The notes below the pieces were generated by a model, which had not been told where the DNA came from, did not search any database, and saw only the letters and a list, made by a program, of their open reading frames with translations. 64,000 nucleotides of DNA. Source: Lepus europaeus (taxonomy: Eukaryota; Chordata; Mammalia; Lagomorpha; Leporidae). A program made the position numbers and the translations under genes. Each line of letters begins with the position of its first letter. Position 1 is the stretch's first letter. Below are positions 43,869-64,000 of the stretch, piece by piece. The DNA lies in the NCBI RefSeq assembly GCF_033115175.1, contig NC_084838.1, forward strand, positions 39,845,468 to 39,909,467. The letters run 5' to 3'.

Positions 43869-45714
43869 CCTCACTTCTCTGACTCCGAACTTCTATATAA
43901 CCTGAGACTACACTGATTTGTTTTTTGGTAGCCACCCATACCAAGGTAAGATCACAACGTTCTTTTCCTTGACTTGCTAACTCACCCCTTGCCTTTCTGT
44001 AACTGTTATGGTTCTGAAAGGAGTGGTGTGTGTGTGTGTGTGTGTATAAAATAAATGAGGTGAACAGTTTGGCAATGCTTTCTGAGATTTAGGACAACCC
44101 CTAGGCTTTGAAGTCTCTGCATTTGGTATTTCCTTAAGGGTAGGACAAATAAAGACTGAAAGTTCTCAGCTGCTTTGGCGGTGATTTCAGCACTGTGGAC
44201 AGAGGCCACCAGGCAGTGCCCCCGGCCGTGGGAGGGTGGCAGGTGGTATCTTTGCAGCCTTCAAACGGAGTGGGAATCCTTATTGCTTACTCATTACCGT
44301 ACAATGTATACAATTCTCTCCTCTTACCAAATTCATTCTGTACAAGCCCAGGAGGCAGATAGAGCAGAGACTCCCCTCTCCCCAGTTTTTTACAAATTAG
44401 GAAACAAGTTCAAGCAAGGTCAGACTTCAAGCAACCCTTGGAAAGGGTCAGGTGGAAGAGAGAAGCAAAATTAACCCGTGTCCGGTGATTGAGCAGCCAC
44501 TGGCTCCCTTTGGGACGTGACTTTTCCCCGGGACAAAGAGGAGGTGCACTTGAGCCAGAGCAGGACCGAGTGGAGTGGGTGGAGGCCTTGTGAAGCCGAG
44601 GCGCCGGCCACCTCTGTTAGTAACTGGAGCTCGTGGGAGGAACAGCACGGGAGGGTCTGAAGGTCCAGCTGGCCTGCGTGGGGGAAACTTGCTCATCAGA
44701 GGGTTCAGAGACTCGGCCTTTATGCCTCTTTTTTTGTTCCAATGCTCACCTCCTCTGAGTCTGGGGACACAAAACAGCTGGTGGATCCCCATCGGAAAGC
44801 TCCAGGACAGCGAGCTATGGCACCCAGAGGGAGCAGGGTGGTCTGTGCACGTATAAGAAATCAGACACAGCTACAGGTCTTTTCCCAGAGGTAGAAAAGG
44901 GAGGTGCTAGACCACATAGCAGGGGCTCCCTTGAGGTATTTGAGAGGCTGAGAACATGGGCACTGAGTGGCTCCCCCACTTCTGAGCTGTGTGACTGTGC
45001 CCTTGAGAAACTTAGTCTCCCGGTTCCTCCTTTGTTTTCATCTGTAATACAAATCTCATAGGGTTGAAGATTAATTGCTCTGTGTTAAGCACTTAGAACT
45101 TCCCAGCACATGGTTAGTGCCCCAGATCATTAATCACGCGTACCTGGCCCCTCTGTGGTTTGGGAGGTAGAGCGTCCGCAGCTATTCTGCAGCGTAGATA
45201 CGTTCCCACTACAGGTCCTGGCTCTGTTCTCATCAAACAGGAGGGGTGAATGAGGCTGCCATGGTCCTCCAAACGCTCCTCCAGACCCTAATTTTCCCAA
45301 CCCTAGCCTACTGCACTCAAACAATTTGTCAAAATGGCGGCGGTAGTGGTGGGGAGCTCGCAGACCAGGAAGAACCCAGAAGACCAGGAGAAAACAATCA
45401 CTGGCTTCCCTATTTCATAGCTCATCCAAAGCTCTGGCTCCTCTCCTCACTGCTTCTACCTGCTGCCCCCGGCCCCGCCTCCGGCCATTGCCCTGCTGTA
45501 TCTGTGGCATACCCAGAGACACCTGCATCTCTCAATCTGTGGTGCTCTACCCTCACCTGTCACTTGATTTCTGGGGAGAGCAGGCCCAGAGAACTCTAAA
45601 GAGCCACACGGGGTACACTATGAAAGCCAGAGCTTCCCCTTAAATTCAGGAATTGGTCAATGGGAAACCACACGGAAAAGGCAAGGCCCCCAGACAGGAA
45701 ACAGGCAAGCGACA
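43869..45714. other. Unique intergenic sequence
   Basis: SINE-free, with a TG repeat at 44024-44044. No gene recognised; it lies downstream of the PHF24 polyadenylation signal. Confidence 0.4.
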
Positions 45715-45729
45715 CAGCATGACAATCTC

Positions 45730-45735
45730 TTTATT
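45730..45735 (-). promoter_or_regulatory. PHF24: Polyadenylation signal of PHF24 (distal)
   Basis: AATAAA on minus. The sequence becomes ordinary intergenic DNA below it. Confidence 0.6.
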
Positions 45736-47230
45736 ATGATGTCCACTGCACCCAGCCTCGGGGGCATCAGCTCTTTCTGGAGAGCCTGTGGAGGCCGAGC
45801 ACGGGAGGGGCATGAAGCTGCAGGGACGGAGGACAGGCCTTGGGGATGCTCCCCTCAGCTCACCGTCATGGGACCTTGTGTAAGAGCACAGAGGAAGAGC
45901 ACGGGGACAGAGGACCTTGGCTCCTCCATTGTTACTCAGATGTAACCAGAGCCCAGCCTGCGTTTGGCCGGGACACAGAGCGTAAGCCATCCTCTCAGGG
46001 CCGGAGACTGAGCTTGAAGGTCGTCGTTTTATCATGGACATGGAAAAGCCTCGCTGCTTGTACCTTGTTCTCATCCGTGGTTATGTCAGCCCAGTGCTAC
46101 ACAAACTGGGATGCGCCTGGGCTTCTTAATCACTGGCCCAGACTAGCTGACTCCATACTGTGCATCGCTGGGGCATGTGGCCCAGAGGGAAATCTTCCTT
46201 GGTGCTTGCTGGGCCTAGTAGGAACTCCAGAACCTGTTCTTTTTCTTTTCTTTTTTTTTCCTTTCAAGGTGGTCCAACATAGTGGCAGCAGGGAAACAGC
46301 AGCGAAGACGCCCGGCCCCACCCCACTCCAGGGCTGAGCTGTCAGGAGCAAGCAGGATGCACCAATGTCCACCCCCCTCCCCGCCAGTAAATCTATTGTC
46401 TGGGATGCAGCCAGCACTGAGATGTGCCCGAACTAAGCAGTACGAAGCGCATAGCAACTGCATTCCACTGGGCATGGGGCAGGTGGGCGGAGAAAGGGAC
46501 AACAGCTCCAGGTGCCACCGAGATGTCCTGAAATTCTGGCATCAAAGTTGTCTTGTTAGTGCCAAATGTTTATCTGCTGGTTTGAAGGGGTCATGGCTGC
46601 AGGATTGCTAGAGCCTGTTACAGTTCTTGGTCCTGCCTGGAGGTTATTCTTGGCTCTGGGGTGGACATGGCTGGCTTGGAGCCCTGCCAAGCAGCGTCTG
46701 CTGGGCTGCCCTCGTGGCTTTAGGGTTTCCTGTCATTACTCTTACTGAAGCTTTGAAACCTGAAATGGCCGAAGTTGTGCTTTGGGCTAAGAGGTCTGGG
46801 CAGAGGCCTGGGCTCACCTCCCAATGCGGTGCCCTCTTCCCAGGTGGTTTGATTCTGTGCTTTTTATACTGGTGATAGGAATGGGGGAACCCCACAACTT
46901 GGCCACATAAACAAGACCAGGGTGACATCCCATAGGGTGCACCAGGGCCAGAAAAGACAGTGTCTGCCCTGCCATCCCGCGTCGCTTGGGCTGAGGGCAG
47001 ACAGAGGCAATGTACTCATGGCTTCTGCTGCAGCCGTCCTCAAAGGAAGAGCCCTTGAGAGTTGGATCAGTCCCTAGGGATGAAACAGCTCCATCCCTGG
47101 GATACTCAAATGTCCTGAAGGGGAAGGCTGCCCCTAGAAGCCGGGCAGACCTGGAGAGGTTACCTGGCTCCAGCCACTCCCTCAGCTCACCCTCCGTGCC
47201 TGCAGCTCTGCCGGGTCCACCACCTCTCCC

Positions 47231-47236
47231 TTTATT
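47231..47236 (-). promoter_or_regulatory. PHF24: Possible internal polyadenylation signal of PHF24
   Basis: AATAAA on minus within the 3'UTR, about 2.7 kb after the stop. No supporting downstream element was verified. Confidence 0.35.
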
Positions 47237-49973
47237 TCAATCTGAGCAAGGGGAAGAGGACGGCTGGGTGAAAAACAGGCTTCGAGCGAGGGGTCTTCAG
47301 GGAGCACACAGAACCCAAGGCCCCCTTGGTTGGGGGTGGGTGGTGCTTGGGAAAAGCACTGATCTGAACTTGGGGCGGCCGAGACAAGACTGAAACATCC
47401 CCTCACAGCCTTCTTAGAGCCAAACACTAATTTTTGTCCTTGGCAGAATTTCAGACATTCACAGTGATAAAAGGGCTTCAGAAGGGAAGGAAATTGGCTT
47501 CCCAGGTTTGCAGATGTCTGAGCATCCTCACGTAAGGCAGGGGACTCCAGGAATGGGGGCACTGCAGAGGGAGGTGCTGCACAGGAGGCCTGGGCTAGGG
47601 CCTCCACCCCGGGCTGGGGGAGCAGCGGGACCCCCCCTTTGGTGAACGGCCAGGTGCCTGGCAGCTGCTGCTCGGTGCTTTTCTGCTTGCCCGCACTCTC
47701 TAGGCTGGGACTCCATCTTCGTCAGGTTGGTGTCCGTGGGCGCTCTGCAGTAGCCCCGCTGTGGGGGAGTTTGCTGTCCTGGAACAGGGAGAGGATCCCA
47801 CATGGCCCTGCTCACGTTATGGAAGGACCCCAGGGTCTGTCTTGCCAGGCCCCAGCAGCCTGATCTGGCCCATGGGCTCTCACCACAGAGACCTGGAAGC
47901 AGCAGCTCCAGGGCAGAAGGCCTCGCCTTTGTCTGTAGAGGGCCAGGGACCAAGAAGATACACTGCAAGACCCAGGGACTGAGGAGGCAGGGGACGCAAA
48001 CAGCTGCTCAGCTCTCCAAGTTCAGTTTGTCTCTGTTCAGAATGGCCTGTCCATGACATCAAGCCGCGCGAGGGCACTGCTGGGGAGAGTCACTCACCGG
48101 GACAGCAAGCAGAAGCCCGCGTGGTTTCATGTGTTTCACCATTCTCAGCAAAACCAAGGGCTGGCCGCAGTAGCCTCTGAGCCATGTGCCCTTCCTTTTC
48201 CTCTAGACTGAATAACCCCCCTCCCACTGATAAGTCCCGCAAGTATGGCCGAGGACTATTTACAAAAAGCTGTGGATTACAAAATGTGTGGGCCACATTA
48301 AGAACACAGATTTGTCAACTGTCTGCTTCATTTCAGTCCTAAACAACCCCAGCCCAGGAGCTTGTCGCTCTGCTTCTAGGTCAGGCAGTTCTGAAAAGAG
48401 GCGACTCTACAGGGCTCTTCCCAAGCCCCTGTGCGCAGCTCCTCACTTTCCTCTGGGCATCTCAACACTGGAAGTACCCAGTTGAGGACAACGCCTTGAG
48501 CCATGCAGATGGATCGGGCAGCTTCTGCCTGACTGAGTTCAGCTTCCTCTCGAATAACTCTTGGTGGTCAGATCTGGCTGTGCCCAAGTCATCAGATTAG
48601 AAACCAACATCTGGAACCTGAACCCCAGAGGCAGGGCTGACCCACAACACACAATGACCTGAGAACTTGAGTGCTGAGGGCAGAGGCCGGGTGCCTGGAG
48701 GCCAGGATTGGTGCCCCTGTCGCAGCTTCCGCTCGCCTCAAAGCCTTCCCCAGCCAGGCCCAGGCACTTGCCTGGTGGGGGAGGGCACGAGTGAGTAGCA
48801 GGGAGGAGCAGAAACTTGGCACCTCAGTGACGGGGAGGGTGGACCCTTTCTGCGGGGCCCCCCAGGACCTTCTCTGCCTGCGAGAGCGGAAACGCAAATC
48901 CTCTTCTTACGTCCCAGCCACTCGTCCTCGCCGTCAGGATGGCTGAGCAGAGGCCCTGGCCAGGGCTTCGCAGAACTGCTCCTTCTGGAGCTGTGGAAGA
49001 GGCCGGCCCTGTTCTCCACACTCTTTTCTAGGCGTGTGGCTGAGTTGAGCTAGAATGATGGCAAAGCAGGAGCCCTCGCTTCTCCTCTCCCGTCCAGATC
49101 TGGCCCTCGTTGGCATCTGTGGTAGCTCACTTGAGTGCAGCTGTGACTCCTGCCAGTGAACCTATCTGGTCTTCAAGCTCCTTGGGCTCTAGGCCAGAAG
49201 CTAGCACTTGGAAAATGGGAGCCGAAAGGCTCGCCTTTGACTGTTCTGCTGACTTCTGGGTGTGGAGGACCTGGCTGAAAGGCTCCTAGAATTCTGAGTC
49301 TCTGGGAGGGGCTGCCTCCCTCCTTTTCCATCAGGATTCCAACAGGCTAGTAGTCTTCTCTGTTTAAAGTTCCAAGAGTTGGAATTTAAATAAAGGGTTG
49401 AACTGCAGCGGCGCTTTTCAGATCTTCCCCCTCCCCGACACTGGAGGGCCCAGGGTACACACCTACCAGGAACAGTGGCTCACCACAGAAGGGGCTGTCA
49501 CTGGGGGAGGGCATGTGTTAAGAATCACCTGGCCAGAGACCTATCTACTGGAAATCAGAACTGGGCGATAGAAGGGCTGAGCAGAGCCCCCTCATCTACA
49601 GCAGGGGCTTCACAAAGGGACTTTGGTCCTTAGTCAACCAAAAAGAACCAGGCTTCTGCAGTTGTGGCGAGCTAGGCAAGTGTACATGCACGTGTGTGTG
49701 CACGCGTGGTGGCAGGTCCAGGCTGTGATGTGACAGCAGAGGGGCGGTCCAGGGCAGCTAGTGCCACAGCTCCCAGGGCTTCTCCTGTGGCAATGCACTT
49801 ACTGCCTCTGCTGGGAGGCGAATGGTGCCATAAAGCTTAGTGACAACAAATTAAGAGGCTGGCAGTACCCCATCACTGTGAGAGTATCAGTGCCAGAGGT
49901 TGGTAGGGGAACGGGAAAAAGGAAAGGAGGGAGGGGACGCCACTGTCCCCGAAGCGAGGTTCTCGACTCCATG

Positions 49974-59047
<9,074 letters not shown>

Positions 59048-59350
59048 GTATCTATCTACGAGGAAGAGAGACAGAAACAGATAGAGACAGAAAGCGCATT
59101 CATCCTCTGGTTCACTCCCTAAATACCCACAGCAGCCACGTTAGGCAGAGGCCAAAGCCAGAAGCCAGGAATGCAATTCAGGTCTCACACATGGGTGCCT
59201 GGAACCCAGCTACTTGACCCATCCCTGCTGCCTCCCAGGGTCTGCATTAGTGGGAAGCTGGAATCAGGAGCTGGAGCTGGAATTTAAACTGGGTGCTCTA
59301 ACACGGGACATGAGTGCCCTAAGCAGTGTCTTCACCACGAGGTCAGATGC
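59048..59350 (-). mobile_element. Old C-SINE
   Basis: 'ggaagagagacagaaacag' to 'gtgtcttcaccacgaggtcagatgcc'. Confidence 0.7.
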
Positions 59351-60415
59351 CTGTCTTTGCTCTCCTTCAGACTGGCCCAGCGACTGGGTTCCCACCTATG
59401 GAATGAGGCCTGTCTGCCAGAGTACTTCACAGGGTTGTCTAGGGATAATGCAAGAAAATGGGCTTACTGGTTCTTAGTAAACTGGAAAGCACTCTACATG
59501 TGCAAAATGGTATCTCTGTTTTCCTGCCTGTCCTGCAGCCAGTTTGGGCCAGGGGTCTAGGACTATGTTGAGATAGTTGGAGACCTCAGAATACAAGTTG
59601 ATCCTCTACCCCATAAGAAGACTCAAGGCTTAAAGCAAGCCTACAGCACATTTCAGGCCTTATGCCTTAAGGAAAGCTATTCTAGTAAGTGCTGTGCCCA
59701 ACTCAGGGATAATCCTCATCCAATGCCTACTTCTTAAGTCAGAGTGAATTTACTCTGTTTTTAGAGGACTCCTGGAATAGGTAGTCAGGAAACTCTACCA
59801 CCCCTATTCATATGGTCAAGGTCACAAACACTCCTTTGCTCCAATTAGTAGTAGCTCTGCCTCTTTGTGTGTACATCATAAACAACTGGCCTATTAACAA
59901 CCTTCTAAGGTGCTGCCACACTTCCGAGGCTTGCTCCACTAATGTCACTCACATTTTCTGCTTTGATTTTTTTGAACTGTTCAGGAAAGTGCCACGCCCT
60001 TTGCAGATTAAACGGTGATGTCATCCCTGCCCTTCTCTGCAGGACCAAAGTACCTTGGAAAGTGAGGGCCTGAAGTGGCACACTGCAAAGCTGGCCTGCT
60101 ACCTCCTAGCCTGAGGCGCCTCCGTGGAGTCAGCTGGGGAATGTTTATTCTAAGTAAAGCCCAGAGCCCACTTTAGCCTTGCCCTCAATCCATCCTAACC
60201 AAGGCTTCCTGAACAGGACTGTGAGCAAGGTACTAACTGCACATCACAGCAAATAGAAAACAGGCGGTCAAAGTCTCGTCATTCAAGCTACTTAATAACG
60301 GAATCCAAAGAAGTCAGACGAAGTGCTGCCAGTACCTAAAGAAAGGTGAGATGACACTATGGGGGTCAAAGTGGGTGCTGAAGGGTGGGTAGGAAGATAT
60401 CCTCAGTTTCTTTGG
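59351..60415. other. Unique sequence
   Basis: No exon of PHF24 or other gene recognised; a 5' non-coding exon could be hidden here. Confidence 0.3.
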
Positions 60416-60419
60416 GGGA

Positions 60420-60716
60420 AATCGCTGACAGTGCAGTGGTTGAGTTGCTATGTGGGATATCTGCATTCCATGTCAGAGTGCCCAGGTTCAAGTCTTGGCT
60501 CTGCATCCAATTCCCTATTTCTGCTGATATATACCAAGGGAAGCAGTGGTACAGCTCAAGTCCTTGGGTCCCTGCCATCCATGTAGGAGACTCAGATTGA
60601 GTTCTGGGCTCCCAGCTTCAAATTGGCTCAGCCCCAGCTGATGTGGCCATTTGAAGAGTGAACCTGTGGATAACAGATCTCTCACTGTCTTTCTGCTTCT
60701 CAAATAAAAAAAAAAT
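60420..60716 (+). mobile_element. Old C-SINE
   Basis: 'gctgacagtgcagtggttgagttgct' to 'cttctcaaataaaaaaaaa'. Confidence 0.75.
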
Positions 60717-60784
60717 GAAGCTGGATTTCACATATGTTGAATTGAATTAAAGATATCCTTGGGACATTCAAGTTTCATGGTATT

Positions 60785-61215
60785 CCCTGCTTAAAACTTT
60801 TAAATGTCTTCCTACAACTTCCAGGATAAAGCCTCCTAAATCAGTTCCTGCATGGGACCTGCATGGTCTGGGCTCCCTTCCAACCACACTGGCCTTCTTT
60901 CAGTCTTTGTTTGTCATGCTCCTAATTCTGGGACTTCTGAATGTCCTTCTCCACTCCATCAGTGCCTACTCATCGATCTAGCTCAGCTCAAGCATCACTT
61001 CCTTGGGGAGGTCACTGTTGACTCCACTCCTGGTTGGTCAGCGTGCCCACAGCACCATGCTCTTCTGCTTTGGAGCACTTCTCTCTGTCCTTATTAGGAT
61101 GATTATCTGATCAATATCCGTTTCCTCTATTAAACTGTGTTACTTTGCAAAGTGCCTATCACAATGTGTCTGGAACATAATAGATGCTTAATAAACATTC
61201 TGTAACTAATTGATT
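60785..61215 (+). mobile_element. LINE-2 3' end
   Basis: Has the L2 3' end sequence order: 'ggataaagcctcc', 'ctgcatggtctgggctccc', 'ccacactggccttctttc', 'tcagctcaagcatcacttcc' and finally 'ggaacataatagatgcttaataaa'. Ancient and non-coding. Confidence 0.7.
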
Positions 61216-61248
61216 GTGAAGTCTTTTTGCCTTTTTAAATGACATCTT

Positions 61249-61592
61249 TTTTTTTTTTTTTTTTTTTGACAGGCAGAGTGGACAGTGAGAGAGAGACAGA
61301 GAGAAAGGTCTTCCTTTTGCCGTTGGTTCACCCTCCAATGGCCGCCGCGGTAGGCGCGCTGCGGCCGGCGCACCGTGCTGATCCGATGGCAGGAGCCAGG
61401 TGCTTCTCCTGGTCTCCCATGGGGTGCAGAGCCCAAACACTTGGGCCGTCCTCCACTGCACTCCCTGGCCACAGCAGAGAGCTGGCCTGGAAGAGGGGCA
61501 ACCAGGACAGGATCGGTGCCCCGACCGGGACTAGAACCCGGTGTGCCGGCGCCGCAAGGCGGAGGATTAGCCTAGTGAGCCGCGGCGCCGGC
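61249..61592 (-). mobile_element. C-SINE, young
   Basis: Duplication TAAATGACATCTT at 61236-61248 and 61593-61605; head GCCGCGGCGCCGGC. Confidence 0.95.
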
Positions 61593-61605
61593 TAAATGAC
61601 ATCTT

Positions 61606-61937
61606 AATACACATGCTATCTGAAGACAGTCTCATCTTCTTTCCAGAAACACTGTATGAACCACAGTGGTGCAAATTCCTTCCCTGCCATCTATTGTTAC
61701 TAAGGAAACCATATTCTTGAACTGATACACTGACTGATAAGACCTACCTCCCCATATTTGTAAATCTGTAAAGTTGAAATTGATTGGCAAGAAATATTTA
61801 CTTTCAATAAGTAATAAGTAACTGTCTTATACGGAGGTGGCAAAGGAGATTTATTGAGGGAAGATTTATTAAGAAAATTCAGGAAATCATTTAAGGTGTT
61901 CATGCTTTAGTAGACAACTGTTAAATTGTGATTAAAA
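61606..61937. other. AT-rich unique sequence
   Basis: No feature recognised. Confidence 0.3.
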
Positions 61938-61938
61938 G

Positions 61939-62282
61939 CGGCCAGCGCTGCGGCTCAATAGACTAATCCTCCGCCTGTGGCGCCAGCACACTGGGTTCTA
62001 GTCCCGGTCTGGGCACTGGATTCTGTTCCAGTTGCTCCTCTTCCTGTCCAGCTCTCTGCTGTGGCCCAGGAGTGCAGTGGAGGATGGCCCAAGTGCTTGG
62101 GCCCCTGCATCTGTGTGGGAGACCAGGAAGAAGTACCTGGCTCCTGGCTTCGGATCGGCGCAGCTCCAGCCTTTGCAGCCATTTGGGGGGTGAATCAACA
62201 GAAGGAAGACCTTTCTGTGTGTCTCTCTCTCACTGTCTGTAACTCTACCTGTCAAATAAATAAATAAAATCTTAAAAAAAAA
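61939..62282 (+). mobile_element. C-SINE
   Basis: Head GCCAGCGCTGCGGCTCA, B box GGTTCTAGTCC, tail AAATAAATAAATAAAATC. Confidence 0.93.
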
Positions 62283-62592
62283 GGAAGTTTATTGATGTGG
62301 AAAGATGTTCAAAATATGTGAACATATTAATGTAAAAAGCAGTTCACAAAAATCCTTATGTGACAATCAAATTTTTATAAGAAAGGATGCACATATATTT
62401 TTCATCTTTCTGTTATTCTATATTTTTAATTTTCCTACAGGTACATACTTTTTAAAAAATCCTAGATTGGTAATCTAATGATTAGTTTTAATTTTGGATT
62501 TACTATTCTGTGACCCAGAACATGTTGCTTTATTGTTTTGGGCTTCAGTTCTTTATCTGTTAATATATGTATTTGGAGAATATAGTCTTTTC

Positions 62593-62848
62593 TATTTATT
62601 TACTTATTTAGTTTGAAAAGCAGACTGACAGAGAGAGCCAGAAAATATCTTCCATTTGCTGTTTCACTCCCCCAAATGGCCCCAACAGGCAGGGCCGGGC
62701 TAGGCTGAAGCTAGAACTCTGAGTCTTTCACAGGGGTGGCCATGGCCCAAGTACTTGGCAGCAGGAGCTGGACTGGAAGGAGAACAACCCAGACTCAAAC
62801 CAGCAAAAGTGATGGCTTAACGTGCTGTGTCACGACACCCACTCTGAG
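62593..62848 (-). mobile_element. Older C-SINE
   Basis: 'tctatttatttacttatttagtttgaaaagcag' to 'gctgtgtcacgacaccc'. Confidence 0.8.
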
Positions 62849-63000
62849 CATCCAGTCTTCAGCATTTAGAATGCTCATGTTATTTTTTGTATTCTTTTAC
62901 AAGGCCAAGTGACCTAGTGAGAGTATCCAGCCAGGATGGCTATGAGAGTGGAGAGGAGAGTATGTGTAAAAGGTTTTGCTGAGGCTTTGGATCAGGGAGG

Positions 63001-63314
63001 TTTTTTTTATTTTTTAAAGAATTATTTATTTATTATTTGAAAGGCAGAATTAGAGAGGAATATCTCCCATCTCCTGGCTCACTCTCCAAATGGCCACAAC
63101 AGGCAGGCCAAAGCCAAGAGCTCGGAAATCCATCTGGGTCTCCTACATGGTTGGCAAGAGCCCAAGTACTTGAGTCGTCCTCTGTTGCTTTCCCAGACAC
63201 ATTAGCAGAAAGCTGGATGGGAAGTGGAGCAGCTGGGACTTGAACCAGCGCTCATATGGAGTGCTGGCACCACAGGCTGCGGCTTCATCTGCTGTGACAC
63301 AATGCTGGCACCAG
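63001..63314 (-). mobile_element. C-SINE
   Basis: 'ttttttaaagaattatttattt' to 'gacacaatgctggcacc'. Confidence 0.85.
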
Positions 63315-63565
63315 GGGTTTCTTGAGGAGGGTGGACCTATAGTCCCAGCCACTAACCAGACACCTCATGGGCAACCGATGGGCACTATGGATAATCGGGA
63401 AGGTGAGTTCCCTATTTTAGTGAAAGGCACACCATGATGGAGAATGCAAAACTGACACACAACCCTACACCGTATATTTTTATTATGAGCAATTACATAT
63501 TTCAGAACCACCAGGTTTTCCCGCAGAAAACCACCTTAAGTGGGATACTTTTAAAATTTCTTGTC

Positions 63566-63872
63566 TGGGGCTGGCATTGTGGCACAGGAGGTTATGCCAC
63601 CACTTATGATACTGGCATCCTACATTGGAGTTTGAATCCATAGCCAGTTTAAGTCCTGGCTGCTCCACTTCCTACTCACCCTTCTGCTAATGTGCCTGGG
63701 AAGATAGTCGAGGACGGCAGATTGAGCCCCGCCACTCATGTAAGAGACCTAGATGGAGTTCCTGCCTTCCGGTTTTGGACAGGCCCAGACCTCGGTATTG
63801 CTGGCCATTTTGGGAATGAACTAGTGGACAGAATCTCTCTCTCTCTCTGCCTTTAAAATAAATAAATATTTT
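63566..63872 (+). mobile_element. C-SINE
   Basis: Head GGGCTGGCATTGTGGCACAG; tail AAAATAAATAAATA. Confidence 0.88.
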
Positions 63873-64000
63873 TTTGACAGAGTTAGACAGTGAGAGAGAG
63901 AGAGTTATAGACAGAGAGAGAGAGAGACAGAGAGAAAGGTCTTCCTTCCCTTGGTTCACTCCCCTAATGGTCGCCACAGCTGGCGCTGCACCGATCCGAA
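63873..64000 (-). mobile_element. C-SINE, cut by the window end
   Basis: T-run, GACAGAGTTAGACAG and GA-rich part; the head lies beyond the window. Confidence 0.85.

Larger units (their letters stand above)
45715..49973 (-). other. PHF24: PHF24 long 3'UTR
   Basis: About 4.2 kb without any SINE from the stop to an AATAAA at 45735-45730 on minus, consistent with the long KIAA1045 transcript I remember. An internal AATAAA at 47236-47231 could give a shorter form of about 2.7 kb. Its extent is inferred; no other gene is recognisable in it. Confidence 0.65.

Overview
The window is mammalian nuclear DNA from a lagomorph, most likely rabbit (Oryctolagus) or a close relative. Two things show this. 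About 60 copies of the lagomorph tRNA-derived C-SINE are scattered through it, with the head GGCCGGCGC..GTGGCTCA, a GGTTCTAGTCC B box, a CT-rich 3' part and an A-rich tail. It also carries two spliced vertebrate genes in the order seen at human 9p13.3. There are no bacterial, plasmid or phage features and no CRISPR array. Nearly all of the longer open frames are SINE, LINE or GC-rich artefacts.

Layout. 1-28.9 kb is intergenic and repeat-dominated, made of C-SINEs of several ages, many nested or in chains. 17.84-20.03 kb holds a minus-strand ERVL-MaLR-type LTR element with both LTRs and a gag-like remnant, interrupted by three SINEs. 20.03-28.91 kb is one ancient minus-strand LINE-1 cut up by about 20 SINEs and carrying a large internal deletion. 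28.9-30.2 kb is unique sequence. 30.27 to about 38.7 kb is DNAJB5 (Hsp40/DnaJ co-chaperone) on the minus strand: a 3'UTR, three coding exons giving 348 aa, an alternative 5' coding exon giving 382 or 420 aa, and a CpG-rich promoter. Upstream of that promoter are five CCAAT boxes, a perfect three-unit heat-shock element and CRE-like sites. 39.2-45.7 kb is intergenic, GC-rich at first and with three SINEs. 45.7-58.9 kb is PHF24 (KIAA1045/GINIP) on the minus strand: a long 3'UTR of about 4.2 kb and seven coding exons that join in frame to exactly 400 aa. Its 5' non-coding exon or exons lie upstream (above 58.9 kb) and were not located. 58.9-64 kb holds more SINEs and a LINE-2 3' end.

The two genes are neighbours in the same orientation, PHF24 upstream of DNAJB5, and there is no sign that they work in one pathway. 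DNAJB5 is an Hsp70 co-chaperone. PHF24 is a neuronal, probably N-myristoylated PHD-finger protein linked to G-alpha-i/GABA-B signalling.

I found no undescribed biological system. The most interesting signals are the DNAJB5 regulatory cluster and alternative N-terminus, a NAGNAG acceptor in PHF24, a GU repeat next to the 5' splice site of DNAJB5's last short intron, the layered transposon history at 17.8-28.9 kb, and two odd SINE fragments (a 5'-truncated copy with a target-site duplication and a 44-bp head-only insert).
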